A DNA stretch of 64,000 nucleotides from the NCBI RefSeq assembly GCF_022965805.1, contig NC_133101.1, positions 45,836,342-45,900,341 on the forward strand. Direction: 5' to 3'. Positions 45,778 through 57,961 of this stretch are shown here, piece by piece. Position 1 is the stretch's first letter, and the number at the start of each line of letters is the position of its first letter. The DNA comes from Primulina eburnea (lineage: Eukaryota; Streptophyta; Magnoliopsida; Lamiales; Gesneriaceae). The notes beneath the pieces are model-generated. The model did not search any database. It was not told the origin of the DNA and was given only the letters and a program-made list of their open reading frames with translations. Made by a program: the position numbers and the translations under genes.

Positions 45778-45789
45778 GCTCTGATACCA
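45778..45789 (-). other. GYP2 primer-binding site
   Basis: Minus strand TGGTATCAGAGC, four bases inside the 5' LTR (LTR end CACTACA, then TTTA). Confidence 0.93.
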
Positions 45790-45793
45790 TAAA

Positions 45794-47054
45794 TGTAGTG
45801 ACCCGTTCCAGAATCACCTACTAATCAGAACTTAAGCATGCAAAATTAACATTTAAAACGGAATCAGGTAAACAGCGGAAAAACAATAATACAACCCAAT
45901 CGAATCTGTAAGTACAAAATACTTAAACAACCAGATCGAACTAAATTCTAAGAACAAATACCAATAACTACAAGTCAACCTCTGCCAGCTCCCTGTCCAC
46001 TCCCTCCTGGACCGCCCAACCTGAGACCTGTCCCATCGAATAGGGTGTCCAAAACAGAGATAAACCGAGGACGTGAGCATAAAACGCTCAGCACCGAAAG
46101 CATGAGTATACAAGACTATGACATGCATGTATGCAAAATGTACTGGATACCGGGATCTGGGTATATCGAAATACTGCTCAGGTAAATGACGTCAAGGTAT
46201 GTAGCACTCTGCGCCGTCGCACCAGGAGGTGGCTCCCATACCAAAATAAACCTGTGGATATACCGGTGACCTGACCACCGTCGGCCAACGGGGTCCAACC
46301 ATCCACAACAAACGAGGGCTGAGCACCCTCTCAACAGGCTATCTCAAAGATAATCAGGCTCAACATGATTATGCAAATGCCGCATAATAAACCATGCATC
46401 ATATGACAGATAATAATGCAACATATAAACATGCAACACATAGTAAAGCATACTCAATCCTGCTATCTCGGATAGTACTTTCGTACCTCAAATCAGTAGA
46501 TCCTAGCAATCAGCCCTAGAATCAAGCCTGCGTCCGTAGTCAGCCCACTGATGCCGCTAGCTCCCAACTAAAGCACAGCTCCGCTACAAGACTAGTAGCT
46601 CCCCGCTAGTGCCTAATCCTCGGGAAAAGACTAGAAACCCATCAGAAACGACTAAAACGCTCTGGAACACTCGGAATTGGCGAGTAAAAAGTGAAGCCTC
46701 GCGCCTCTATTTATAGACAACGATCGGACGATCCGATCCTCTTCGGACGATCCGATCCACTTCGGACGATCCGAACCCTGTACCCTTCGGACCTTCCGAA
46801 CCCTTATCGGACGATCCGAACCCTGCATGTCTTCCACGTGTCCAGACACCTGTCTTCGGACGATCCGAACCCTGATCGGACGATCCGAACTCTGCATGTC
46901 TTCCAAGTGTCCAGCCACCTGTCTTCGGACGATCCGAACCCTCTTCGGACGATCCGACCCTATTCGGACGATCCGAACCCGGTTCGGTCCTTCCGATCCC
47001 ACCGAAATATAATTAATCCAATAATTAACTCAAATTAGGCATCGGGATACTACA
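45794..47054 (-). repeat. GYP2 5' LTR (right copy)
   Basis: 1261 bp, the same length as the left copy. About five substitutions seen, e.g. CACGTGTCC to CAAGTGTCC in the second spacer of the array, which destroys one G-box. Confidence 0.95.
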
Positions 47055-47059
47055 AGTAC

Positions 47060-48736
47060 TAAGTTCCTATCAACGTAGGCTACAACTGGACGTAAGTTTT
47101 GCTACGTTTTGACATGTTTTGAAATTAGACTATTGTCAGAATTGAATAGGATTCATATATGATGTTCTTGTCATATTAGACATCATAGAATTGAAGTCAG
47201 AATGAAGAACGGACTGTTTATGTAATTGTTATGATTTTTGGAGTCGATTTGACTGAGAATTCATATAAGATATGTATTGTTATTGAGATTATGACTGATA
47301 TCGATACTGATTAGGAATTCTGGTATTATATCTGTGATGTTCGGACTGACGGAGTATTGAGACTGTATTGTTATACCGTCGAAACATCAGTTAATTGATA
47401 TTGATCAGATTCTGTAGTGATTTCGATTATATCGTGATATGGTCGATATGGATTAGAGTGTATCTTGATTGGATATCGATCAACATATATTTCGATTTGA
47501 CTATTAATCAGAACAGGTATTGAATTGAGGTGTTTATTGATACTATATCTGTTCGATATTGTTATTACCAGATTGAGAATGCACCGAGATAGAGTCGAGA
47601 CTTCTTCTTCTTCTTCGGAGCGAGAAGATAAAGGTATAAATTAATGTTGAGTTGGAATTGCACAACTTGAGTGAGGTTTGACTCGAGTTTCCCTAAATCA
47701 CATACTTTATTTTATTGCATTGTTATTTGCAAGTGAATACGATTGATATTGTTGGTCTATGGATTTATAGACAATGTATGTCTTGAGTTATAAGCGGATA
47801 TGCTTAGTCGTAGACATTTCATCTTGTGACAGAAGGGCCGGATAGTGAGGACTCGTCACTGGCCCATTGCACTTTGTCACAGGACAGGATATTGGTGATA
47901 GGACCACAGTCCATGACGGTTAGGTCAGGACACTGGATGTTTGGTTATATCGACGTGGATAGAACTGGAGTCTTTTCTATTACTGTTGGTCGATATAGGA
48001 ATACCACATCTGGAAACCGGGATACCTAGGCTAGGATTGAGTCTAGTCTAAAACGTGGAGTCACGAGTCTGAGTGACGATTATATTGATTTATATTTATT
48101 GATGTTGATTATGTTCCTGAATATGGTTCATGTTCCTTGCTGTTCCTGATATTGGTACATGTTTAGAATAGGAGTTATTCTTGATATTGAGTATGTTCCT
48201 GATATTGGTACATGCTTAGAATAGAATGTATTCTGGATATTGAATTATGTTCCGGATTAGGGTACATGTATAGAATATGATTATTCTTTTTATGGATTGA
48301 TAACATGATTTTGATATATAATATGATTTTTGATATATGCTTTTATATTGTTTATATGATGGCATGTATACATGATTTATACTGGGATATTTATATCTCA
48401 CCGGAGTTATTCGGCTGTTGTCTTGTTTGTATGTGTGCATGACAACAGGTGGGACAGGATAAGGGTCAAGAAGAGAACGAGGCTGGACTAGATAGCGTGG
48501 AGATCCGGGCTTCAGAAGCAACTTAGGATTCAGCACTAACTTGTAGTTGAACCTAGTCGGATTATTGTAGATTATACAATAATTGTATGTTATATTTAAT
48601 ATGTAATTTGAATTTAATTACATTACGTTTCCGCTGTATAATTTAAGGAAAAAAAAAATTTTAGACCCTGTCTATACTAATTGATTAATTAGTCGTAATT
48701 ATGATTTAGAACATGATTAGCGTCCGGGTCCCCACA
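47060..48736 (+). repeat. GYP3 5' LTR, second part
   Basis: Resumes after GYP2 and ends GGGTCCCCACA. Aligns with 53090-54767 at about 98.4 % (some 27 differences counted by eye in 1677 bp). Contains TTCCGCTG at 48629-48636. Confidence 0.92.
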
Positions 48737-48741
48737 ACAGG

Positions 48742-48753
48742 TGGTATCAGAGC
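48742..48753 (+). other. GYP3 primer-binding site
   Basis: TGGTATCAGAGC, five bases after the LTR end (ACAGG spacer). Confidence 0.93.
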
Positions 48754-49104
48754 ATTAGGTTTCAGAGCCGTAGGTCCTTGAACTATAGGTTCCTTAGCAC
48801 CGAGATAGAGGAGAGTGAGCGGGGTAGAATGAGTTTCTTTCCTTGCATGTGATTGCTAGCATGTGATTGATTATAATGTGAAATTACATTGTGTATGCTA
48901 GCATGATATTATGTTTTACTGCCTGGACTTATATGGCATATGATTGAATATAATGTTGAAACTACATTGTATATGCTATGATTTCAGGATGTTTTTACTG
49001 GATAGTAAGCTGCATGTTACCTGAATATCTGAGTTGATTTGGTAATATGTATTATTTGAAACTGGATCAGAACCAATTCTTGATCAGAGGTAAACTGATC
49101 AGGA

Positions 49105-50118
49105 TTGGGATTGAGACAGATTTGTCTTTTGTTATTACTAACGTCTGTGATTATCAGATATTCTCCTAGAAGGATTCCAGAAAGGGGTATTACATCGTAT
49201 GATCAGATGGATGTGTCTGAAACTCTGATGGAAACACAGATGATAAGATTTCAGTCGTTTCAACCACCGATTTTGAGGGATGTTGAGGCACCAGCTGATT
49301 GTGAGACTTGGCTGGAGGAGATTGAAATGCTGTTTGAATTTCTGGGATTCACAGATGAGTGCAGAATTAAATTGGTTGAGAATCAACTACGGGAAGTCGC
49401 TAGGAGTTGGTGGCTGATAACCCGGGAAGCCATAGCACAGCGTGGTTTCACGATTACGTGGAAACTTTTCAAAGTGGAATTTTATCAAAGGTTTGTACCT
49501 CTATCATATCGAGAGGACAAAAGTGCAGAATTTGCAAATTTGAGGCAGGGTCCATTGAAGATTGATGAATATTTGGCCCATTTCTTCACCTTGTTAAAGT
49601 TTGGTCCGCAAGTGGCTAGAAATGATACAGCTGTAGCTGATCAGTTTATCAAGGGCTTGAATCCAGAAATACGCACCTTGGTAACTGTGAAACAACCGAG
49701 TAATTTTACTGATACTCTGAATCGAGCCAGAAGAGCAGAAATCGTTCTAATGAGACAAAAGGAAGCTTCATATGTTCTTCCAACACCGATACCACAACAA
49801 CTGCCTTCCAGAATCGAGATTGGCAGTAGCCGTGGTGGAAAGAAAGAGATGTTGAAAGTTCAAAAGAAGCAATTCAAGAAGTTTGGGAGCGGTTCATCTA
49901 GCTCCAGTGGCTCTAGTCCGAATTATACTGGAGTTTATTGCAGGAATTGCGGTGGGAGACATTCCCCGGAGCTATGCCACGGAGTGACTGGTTGGTGCAA
50001 CTTCTGTAAACAGCAAGGACACTTTGCGAGAGTCTGTCCACAGAAAGGTGCCCGGAGATTTCAGGGAGCAGGATCATCTGGGGGTGGTGATCGAGAAACA
50101 GACCCAGGACACACTTGA
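49105..50118 (+). CDS. gag: GYP3 gag, intact
   Basis: 337 codons without a stop. The gag core is clear: PADCETWLEEIEMLFEFLGF, ARSWWLITREAIAQRGFTIT, FKVEFYQRFVPLSYREDKSA, GPLKIDEYLAHFFTLLKFGP and FIKGLNPEIRTLVTV. The C-terminus has a Ser-rich linker and two cysteine clusters, CRNCGGRHSPELC and the knuckle CNFCKQQGHFARVC. It would form particles and bind RNA. The first ~35 residues do not look like gag, and the ATG at 49207 (MDVSETLMETQMIRFQSFQP) may be nearer the true start. It differs in sequence from GYP1 and GYP2 gag. It remains open although the pol after it is destroyed. Confidence 0.9.
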   Translation: MGLRQICLLLLLTSVIIRYSPRRIPERGITSYDQMDVSETLMETQMIRFQSFQPPILRDVEAPADCETWLEEIEMLFEFLGFTDECRIKLVENQLREVARSWWLITREAIAQRGFTITWKLFKVEFYQRFVPLSYREDKSAEFANLRQGPLKIDEYLAHFFTLLKFGPQVARNDTAVADQFIKGLNPEIRTLVTVKQPSNFTDTLNRARRAEIVLMRQKEASYVLPTPIPQQLPSRIEIGSSRGGKKEMLKVQKKQFKKFGSGSSSSSGSSPNYTGVYCRNCGGRHSPELCHGVTGWCNFCKQQGHFARVCPQKGARRFQGAGSSGGGDRETDPGHT

Positions 50119-52462
50119 TGATACAGTGACAGGTACTGGTCTTTTATGATTAGATTGCATATGTATTGATATCTACTACTGCATTCTTTACGATTATCTT
50201 TGACTGAGTTGCATTTTTACATTGTACCTGTTGAGTCTGTATTTACTGCAGTCTTGATTCCTTATTTTTTTGGGGAAAGAAATTTGATATCAGTGATATA
50301 TCATATACTGCAGTAGGTTGAGAATAAGATTGAGTTAGACTAGCTTGTACTTGTATTGTCTGATGATGACTGCATGATTGATATTGACATATCGAACAAG
50401 TACAGAGCTATTCTAGAGTCTTGCCAGGAAATGGTAAGATTTGGACCTGAAATGGCCAAAGAATGAATGATATACGGTAAGGATTCTTGATTTTGAATTC
50501 CTTGATATCCGTATTATATATGATTCGATGATTATCGAAAGGAATGGAGTAATTCCTTATGTGTTCAGTTGATGACTGAAGCTAAGTCTATCAGGATTGA
50601 TTTACTAGTAGCAGGAAGTTTGCTATAATCTTGCAGATGAGATTTCAGGTTGTCCTGTATCAGGGAGAGTGATTTCGGCCGTGATGTGATTCCAGGTATT
50701 GGTTTCACTCTAGAATTTCTTATAGACTGATACTGATTGAATTGAGAGAATTGAGATATCAGTGGAAAGATTTATTGCCTGAAGAGTTAGAGTTACATCT
50801 GATTATATGTTTCTCTGTAAAGTACTTCAGTTCCAATTATGGGTTGAAAAATTCGATAGTCAGAAATATTTTCATGATATATGCTCGTTTTATCTATGAT
50901 ATTTCGATATATTCGCAGCGTATGATTGATTGAATCGGACAGTTGACAGTTGTATTGAATATTCTGGGTACTGAGAGTGTTGTATACAGAATTGTTCGGA
51001 TATGAATTTTGATTGTAACAGATTGTATTCAGAGTCTATGATATCTGAGGATAGTATACTGATTGATTGTGCACAGGAAGACCATGATCAGTGGCTGAGA
51101 ACGACATTGAATATGACAGAATTTTCGAAATGTCAGAAATTGCGTTCTATGCAGTTATTAGATCAGTATTGCGTATTGATATTCTGAATCTGATCCGATA
51201 TTATTATCATTCTGAGTCCGTGTTTGATCCCGATTGTTATGAACCGTTGAGCTTATATACAGTTCAGTCGAGTCAGAACTGATTTTGAAGATTAAAGCAG
51301 TTCAGAAGTTTGATCAGACTGTTCAGAACTTGATTTTGATAGTCAGAACCGAATACCAGGTAGGTATTTTTCTTTAATTTATATTATTAGCTGATTTGTT
51401 TGTGTCAGATATTCGAATTTGAAATGACAGGTATTGTCAGATGCACACAGTAGTAGTTTCAGTATTATTCTGGTAACAGGAAATGGATGAAAATTCGAAT
51501 AGACAGTTTTGATATAAACAGATGAAATCAATTATGTCAGAATTTGTACTGAAATGTCTAAATCGCTGACAGATGAAGACAGAAAGATAGAAACTTTTAG
51601 ATTAATGATCTTGATTATTGATTTCTAAATAGAAATGGGAGTACATTTCTATGGATTGTGTGATGACACTACTGCAATCTAGCCAAGATAGTGATTATGA
51701 TTGAACAATGGTTCAAATCTGTTTAAGTTATATTGTACAGGATGACGCACAAATATGACCAGACGACTGCGAGGTATGTCAGAAACATGAGTCAGATTGT
51801 ATTGAATGCCAGAATTGATTTTATCAGACTGTGATTTTCGTTTGATTTTATACTGTTGGCTGAGTGTATAACCTGATTTTTCATCTATGATTTATAGATT
51901 GACGAATAGTCGGAGTGAACTATCCTGATACTGGAGGATATCCAGGAAATGTAGTGCTGGATTTTAGCACTAATTGACATGATTCATTGTCACTTGTGAA
52001 TTATTGTACAATAATAGCTATCAGATGAATATCGAAATAGCTTTAGTCGAGGTATTGTACAACGAGAACTGCGGATTTCATTCGTATGGGAATGATATTG
52101 CGGTGATGCCTGAGATTGGATTTGATAAAGAAAAGGAAACTGATTCATAAGAAAATGAGAATAGCTCAAAATTTGACATAAATAGACTAAATATGCTAAC
52201 GTCGGATGATGATTGTTAGTATTTGAACCCGAAGATTGAGTATAGCTCTGACCGGGATATTGATTGTTATGAGTTGTTGATTGGTATATACGGATGTTGT
52301 ATAGCCATGGTTCTGAGATTGATTTTATCACAAGTTATTTCATTGAAATGAGATTATTGTCGTTGCGGTATGTCTCCTTCTTATATCTGATTTGAGATAT
52401 GATATAATTATTTGTATTACACGAGTGAATTGCTTGTGATTTCGAGGACGAAATCATATCTT
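50119..52462 (+). pseudogene. pol: GYP3 pol remnants
   Basis: No domain is readable in full. Short islands betray a former pol: ILESCQEMVRFGPEMAKE then MIYGKDS (~50410-50485, protease-RT linker), YDISIYSQRMID (~50896-50930, perhaps the RT active-site region) and YEPLSLYTVQ then LILKIKAVQKFDQTVQ (~51238-51325, RNase H-integrase linker). The protease, the RT and RNase H cores and the integrase triad are not seen. The remaining sequence is AT-rich with stops in all frames. Confidence 0.6.
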
Positions 52463-52475
52463 AGAGGGGGAGGAA
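52463..52475 (+). other. GYP3 polypurine tract
   Basis: AGAGGGGGAGGAA directly before the 3' LTR; retained although pol is lost. Confidence 0.9.
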
Positions 52476-54767
52476 TGTAAGGCCCGAGAATTTGATTACC
52501 GTAATCGGAAATGATTTGGGTATAATTACCGTAATCTGAGATTAATCTGAAATGATTTATGGATTAATTAATGTGATATAAAGGATCACGTTGTAATTGG
52601 ATTTTGAATTGTGAAACGCAAGCCATGCGAGAAGCCAAGGGAAAAGTCCAGAGGAATTGGCGCATATGCGCGAAAATGAGCGCGCATATGCGCCAGGCGT
52701 CCAACAGCAAGTCCAGAAACTTGCGCGCACATGCGCGGCGTCCATGCGCGCACCGGCGCGGAGTGTCCAGAAACTTGCGCGCACATGCGCGGCTGGAGGC
52801 GCGCATATGCGCGAGAAGGGAGAAGCAGAAGGTGCCGGGCCGAACCTTCGGCACATATGCGCGGCTTGGTGCGCGCATATGCGCGCGGCATGCATTTTGA
52901 GAAATCGCCACTTGTTCTCTTGGAATGCACGAGTTATATATATATATACATTTATATATATATTTATACATGCAAGCATAATCCATAGAAAACGAAGGAA
53001 TTGAGGGGAAACATGCTAAGTTTTCTTCGAAGGTATTATCGTGAGTTGTAAACGATACGTCCGTCTGCTTTCAAATCCAACTTCAGTACTAAGTTCCTAT
53101 CAACGTAGGCTACAACTGGACGTAATTTTTGCTACGTTTTGACATGTTTTGAAATTAGACTATTGTCAGAATTGAATAGGATTCATATATGATGTTCTTG
53201 TCATATTAGACATCATAGAATTGAAGTCAGAATGAAGAACGGACTGTTTATGTAATTGTTATGATTTTTGGAGTCGATTTGACTGAGAATTCATATCAGA
53301 TATGTATTGTTATTGAGATTATGACTGATATCGATACTGATTAGGAATTCTGGTATTATATCTGTGATGTTCGGACTGACGGAATATTGAGACTGTATTG
53401 TTATACCGTCGAAACATCAGTTAATTGATATTGATCAGATTCTGTAGTGATTTCGATTATATCGTGATATGGTCGATATGGATTAGAGTGTATCTTGATT
53501 GGATATCGATCAGCATATATTTCGATTTGACTATTAATCAGAACATGTATTGAATTGAGTTGTTTATTGATACTATATCTATTCGATATTGTTATTACCA
53601 GATTGAGAATGGACCGAGATAGAGTCGGGACTTCTTCTTCTTCTTCGGAGCTAGAAGATAAAAGGTATAAATTAATGTTGAGTTGGGATTGCACAACTTG
53701 AGTGTGGTTTGACTCGAGTTTCCCTAAATCACATACTTTATTTTATTGCATTGTTATTTGCAAGTGAATACGATTGATATTGTTGGTCTATGGATTTATA
53801 GACAATGTATGTCTTGAGTTATAAGCGGATATGCTTAGTCGTAGACATTTCATCTTGTGACAGAAGGGCCGGATAGTGAGGACTCGTCACTGGCCCATTG
53901 CACTTTGTCACAGGACAGGATATTGGTGATAGGACCACAGTCCATGACGGTTGGGTCAGGACACTGGATGTTTGGTTATATCGACGTGGATAGAACTGGA
54001 GTCTTTTCTATTACTGTTGGTCGATATAGGAATACCACATCTGGAAACCGGGATCCCTAGGCTAGGATTGAGTCTAGTCTAAAACGTGGAGTCACGAGTC
54101 TGAGTGACGATTATATTGATTTATATTTATTGATGTTGATTATGTTCCTGAATATGGTTCATGTTCCTTGATGTTCCTGATATTGGTACATGTTTAGAAT
54201 AGGAGTTATTCTTGATATTGAGTATGTTCCTGATATTGGTACATGCTTAGAATAGAATTTATTCTGGATATTGAATTATGTTCCGGATTAGGGTACATGT
54301 ATAGAATATGATTATTCTTGTTATGGATTGATAACATGATTTTGATATATAATATGATTTTTGATATATGCTTTTATATTGTTTATATGATGGCATGTAT
54401 ACATGATTTATACTGGGATATTTATATCTTACCGGAGTTATCCGGCTGTTATCTTGTTTGTATGTGTGCATGACAACAGGTGGGACATGATAAGGGTCAA
54501 GAAGAGAACGAGGCTGGATTAGATAGCGTGGAGATCCGGGCTTCAGAAGCAACTTAGGATTCAGCACTGACTTGTAGTTGAACCTAGTCGAATTATTGTA
54601 GATTATACAATAATTATATGTTATGTTTAATATGTAATTTGAATTTAATTACATTACGTTTCCGCTGTATAATTTAAGGAAAAAAAAAATTTTAGACCCT
54701 GTCTATACTAATTGATTAATTAGTCGTAATTATGATTTAGAACGTGATTAGCGTCCGGGTCCCCACA
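52476..54767 (+). repeat. GYP3 3' LTR
   Basis: 2292 bp, TGTAAGGCCCGAG to CCCCACA, uninterrupted. Carries the palindrome array at 52660-52896 and a TA-rich run near 52935. Confidence 0.94.
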
Positions 54768-54772
54768 CATAA
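54768..54772. other. Target site duplication of GYP3, right copy
   Basis: CATAA. Confidence 0.9.
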
Positions 54773-55192
54773 TATGGTGTGAATTACAGGAAAATTTCGA
54801 AGGAGGCTTGGGGATTTAGAGTACATAATCAACAAAGATTAAAATTTGAAAAGATTGTCAAAGCAAACTATATGGTTGATCTTTAATCTTTCGTGTGTTA
54901 TATTAAAATATTCCAAATAAATATATAAAATATTAAGATACTGTGATGAGAAATTTGGAATAAATTTTTTTTTTACTTAACGTTTTAACTTTGTACAGTT
55001 TATTTTGATTGTTATAACATATTTATATTTTTAAGTTTCACTAAATTGTCATATTTTTAAGTACTGATACTCACGAGAAATTAAGGGTCCGCTCCCAGCA
55101 AGTGTCACTAGTACAGACGCTAGTTTTGAAATTACCCTGAGTCTGAAATCACGAAAAATACCGTTAAGAAGGGGGCCAGGAGGGTGTCATGG
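54773..55192. other. AT-rich intergenic sequence
   Basis: No feature seen; continuation of 38061-39247. No target duplication for GYP4 was identified. Confidence 0.5.
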
Positions 55193-57925
55193 TGTAACAT
55201 ACCGTACTTTAAAACTACTTGAAATTTTGCGGAAAATAAAAATTTTCTTAAATATGAAATAAACTTTCAAATTGCGATCATCCATAATCCGTTCTAAAAA
55301 AAATAACTGCAACCAAACGTCGAAATTAAAAAAAATTTCTAAAGCATTTGACTAGGCATCAAGACAGTAACATAAAATCAGAGTATTTGAAACTTTCATA
55401 AATTTTTAAAAATATGGCGGTCCTCGGGTTTAGCCTCCCGCTCAGTCCAAGCCAGCTCACTAGTTTTCACCCCTCCTCTCCTCAAATGCATCCTCACCTG
55501 CATCGATCAAGTCTAGTGAGTCTAAAAACTCGACATGTATAAACTGGGAGTAACGAGTAATACACAATAAAATCGCATGAAACTTTAAAATAGAGCGTAC
55601 GTACTTGAAACTTGAACTTGCATACTTAAAAGCCTGAACGTAACATACTTGAAACTTGTGCATACATACAAAAACATAGACTTGCTATCATCATAAGACT
55701 TTTCTTAAACATGCTTGCATACTTGAACATTCATAAACTTCATCATTTTTGCGTAGAGGCATGTTTCAAAGCAAGTGACCCATACATAAATACGCCTGAT
55801 CAGACTAGACCACAGTACTAGGCTGACAGAGAAGATCCACTGTCACATACATGAGATCTCCGTTCATGCTTTAACGGGTGGATTGGTCCTCATTCATGCT
55901 TTAACGCTTCCCAATCCTGATCTAAACCCGTTCATGCTTTAACGGGGGGGAGAAATCCTCGGCCACGTTCACCGACTTCCAAACCCATTCATAATTTGGT
56001 CACGAGACATTTAGCATACCTCAAAAACTTAAAATATTTTCTTTTGCACGTCGAACATACTTACTTGGCGTTGAGGGATTTGTTGGATCTCGCTTGGAGC
56101 CGCTGCTGCAACATACAAACATGAGTTCAAACACTTATCTTTCATAGCTTAGACGTAGGTACTCGTGCTCACCACCGAAGGAAATAAATAGCTTATGACA
56201 TTCTAAATCTCTCGGGACTTGACCTCGTTTAATAATCGTACTAAGCCATGATATAGAACCCAAAACCAAACCCTATATTTTTACATAAATAAATTTAAAC
56301 CATAGTACTAAACCATGATATAGAACTCCAAAGCAAATCTAAAAAAAAAAAATTATTATTATTATTTTTTTGAGGGGGGGGGGGGGGGTGTACGTGTACG
56401 GGTCCGGGTACGCACGAAAATTTCGTAATTTTGAAGGAAAAAGGACACGGACTCCGTGTAGGGGTCCGGGTACCCTCTGTAATTGGAAATTCACGAAAAT
56501 TCACTAAGTTAATCATTCACCCTTTCAATCCAAGCCTAAAGACCATGAACCAACATCTCAAGACTCATCTTAGGATGGTATTACATTGATTCGAATACGT
56601 ACAAACACCCCAAACGTCCCCAAGCATCGACAAGTAACTTCAATACAACAATAACCCGTAATTCGATATCGTTTCACTTCCTACGACTTCTATTACTTCT
56701 CAAGCCAATCCCGACCCAAACGAACCACCAAATAATACCTAAACACATCCCATAACGTATCTAAATGCAGTAACACAAGCCCAGTGATGTCCAACGAAGC
56801 CTGCAACAAATAACTTCAAGAATATGTCAAGAACACATTTTCATAAAAGTCGCAGTTTGAGCAGTCCCACAAAAACAATCATAACTCACTCATTTCTTAT
56901 CCAAATATTTCGAATTTAATATCAAATCGAAGGCATCAAAAAGTTATACGTTTCATACGTTGAACGTTTTTCTAAAAAACCGACCGAAAATTTGCAGTAA
57001 TTAAAAAGACAGCAAATTCGAGTTTTCAGAACCAAAAACCGTTTCAAAAGTGATCCAACCATATTTGCTCTAACTCTTACATAACATATACATGATTTTC
57101 ATACACTAAACATCAAAATATTTACTATGACAAGATCGATGCAGAAACGAAAGAATATACATGCTTTTGATCTTTAAAACTCACGATACGCTGAATATCG
57201 AAGCTACACGGTGCGGGAAATGATCGGGGCGACTTGATGCAGGATTTTTTTTTTTGCAGCTAAACCAACGAAGGATTGCTGAATGAAATATGGAGAGGTA
57301 GATGATGAAAAAGGAAGTCGATGGAAGAGAGTTTCAAAGAAACTTCTCTTCTCCTTCACCAAACCAAAAATGAAAATGTGCATGTGTGTATTGGTAGAAT
57401 AAATGGGTGATGTGAGTTTGACCAAAACAAATGAATAAAACGTGTGTGTGTGCAAGTGTAGTAAGTTATTTAGTTAATGATAATTAAGGGTTTTAAATTA
57501 ATAATTAAATTTTTAATTAAGGCTACCAATCCACTAACAACCTTACTAAAAAAACCCAAAAGAAATAAAATAAATACATAATTGATAAACTTTAAAATAT
57601 TAAAATAACCTATTATTTAAATTAGGCTTTAAAATGTTAAAACTTCATAAATCTTTTAAAATGCCTCAATCCTAACTTAAAACAAAATACCACATTTTAA
57701 AATTGCCAAAATCGTCGCCGGTCTCTTTCCCTCAATCCCGCATCGAATATTCGCCTGAAACATAAACTCGAGAAAATATTTTAACGTGCATCAAATAAAC
57801 ATAAATAATTAAAATAATGAAATTTCATAAATCATGCATCTCTAAAATTATTTTAAACTTAAATAATTAATTTAACAAATTAAATAAATACACGGGTTTT
57901 ACGTATACTGATTTTGGGTTATACA
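55193..57925 (-). repeat. GYP4 3' LTR
   Basis: 2733 bp, TGTAACATACCG to GGTTATACA. Shares with GYP1 the blocks GCGGTCCTCGGGTT, CCGCTCAGTCCAAGCC and CGTTCATGCTTTAACGGG-like hairpins. The GC palindromes of GYP1 are replaced here by A- and G-runs and GGGTCCGGGTACG motifs (56340-56475). The palindrome TGAGTCTAAAGACTCA is mutated to TGAGTCTAAAAACTCG at 55517-55532. Confidence 0.88.
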
Positions 57926-57940
57926 GTTTCTCCCCTACTT
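57926..57940 (-). other. GYP4 polypurine tract
   Basis: Minus strand AAGTAGGGGAGAAAC before the LTR. Confidence 0.8.
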
Positions 57941-57961
57941 AAATAAATTTCGTCCTCGAAA

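Larger units (their letters stand above)
39881..47054 (-). mobile_element. GYP2: young, nearly intact Ty3/gypsy retrotransposon
   Basis: 7174 bp on the minus strand, flanked by AGTAC. Both LTRs are 1261 bp and differ at about five positions by eye. PBS, gag, protease, RT, RNase H, integrase and PPT are all present. Only one frameshift (gag, ~44985) and one nonsense codon (~42901) interrupt the polyprotein. The C-terminus suggests a chromovirus (inference). Confidence 0.95.
39253..54767 (+). mobile_element. GYP3: gag-only Ty3/gypsy element (TR-GAG type), host of GYP2
   Basis: Flanked by CATAA. LTR of ~2.3 kb, PBS, gag, decayed pol remnants, PPT, LTR. The 5' LTR is split by GYP2. Without GYP2 the element is about 8.3 kb with an internal region of 3739 bp. 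It resembles the TR-GAG class of non-autonomous plant elements (terminal repeats plus GAG only). Confidence 0.9.

Noticed and set aside
47826..48029. 67-codon ORF repeated at 53857-54060
   Set aside because: Same place in both GYP3 LTRs; noncoding LTR sequence, no start context or protein resemblance.
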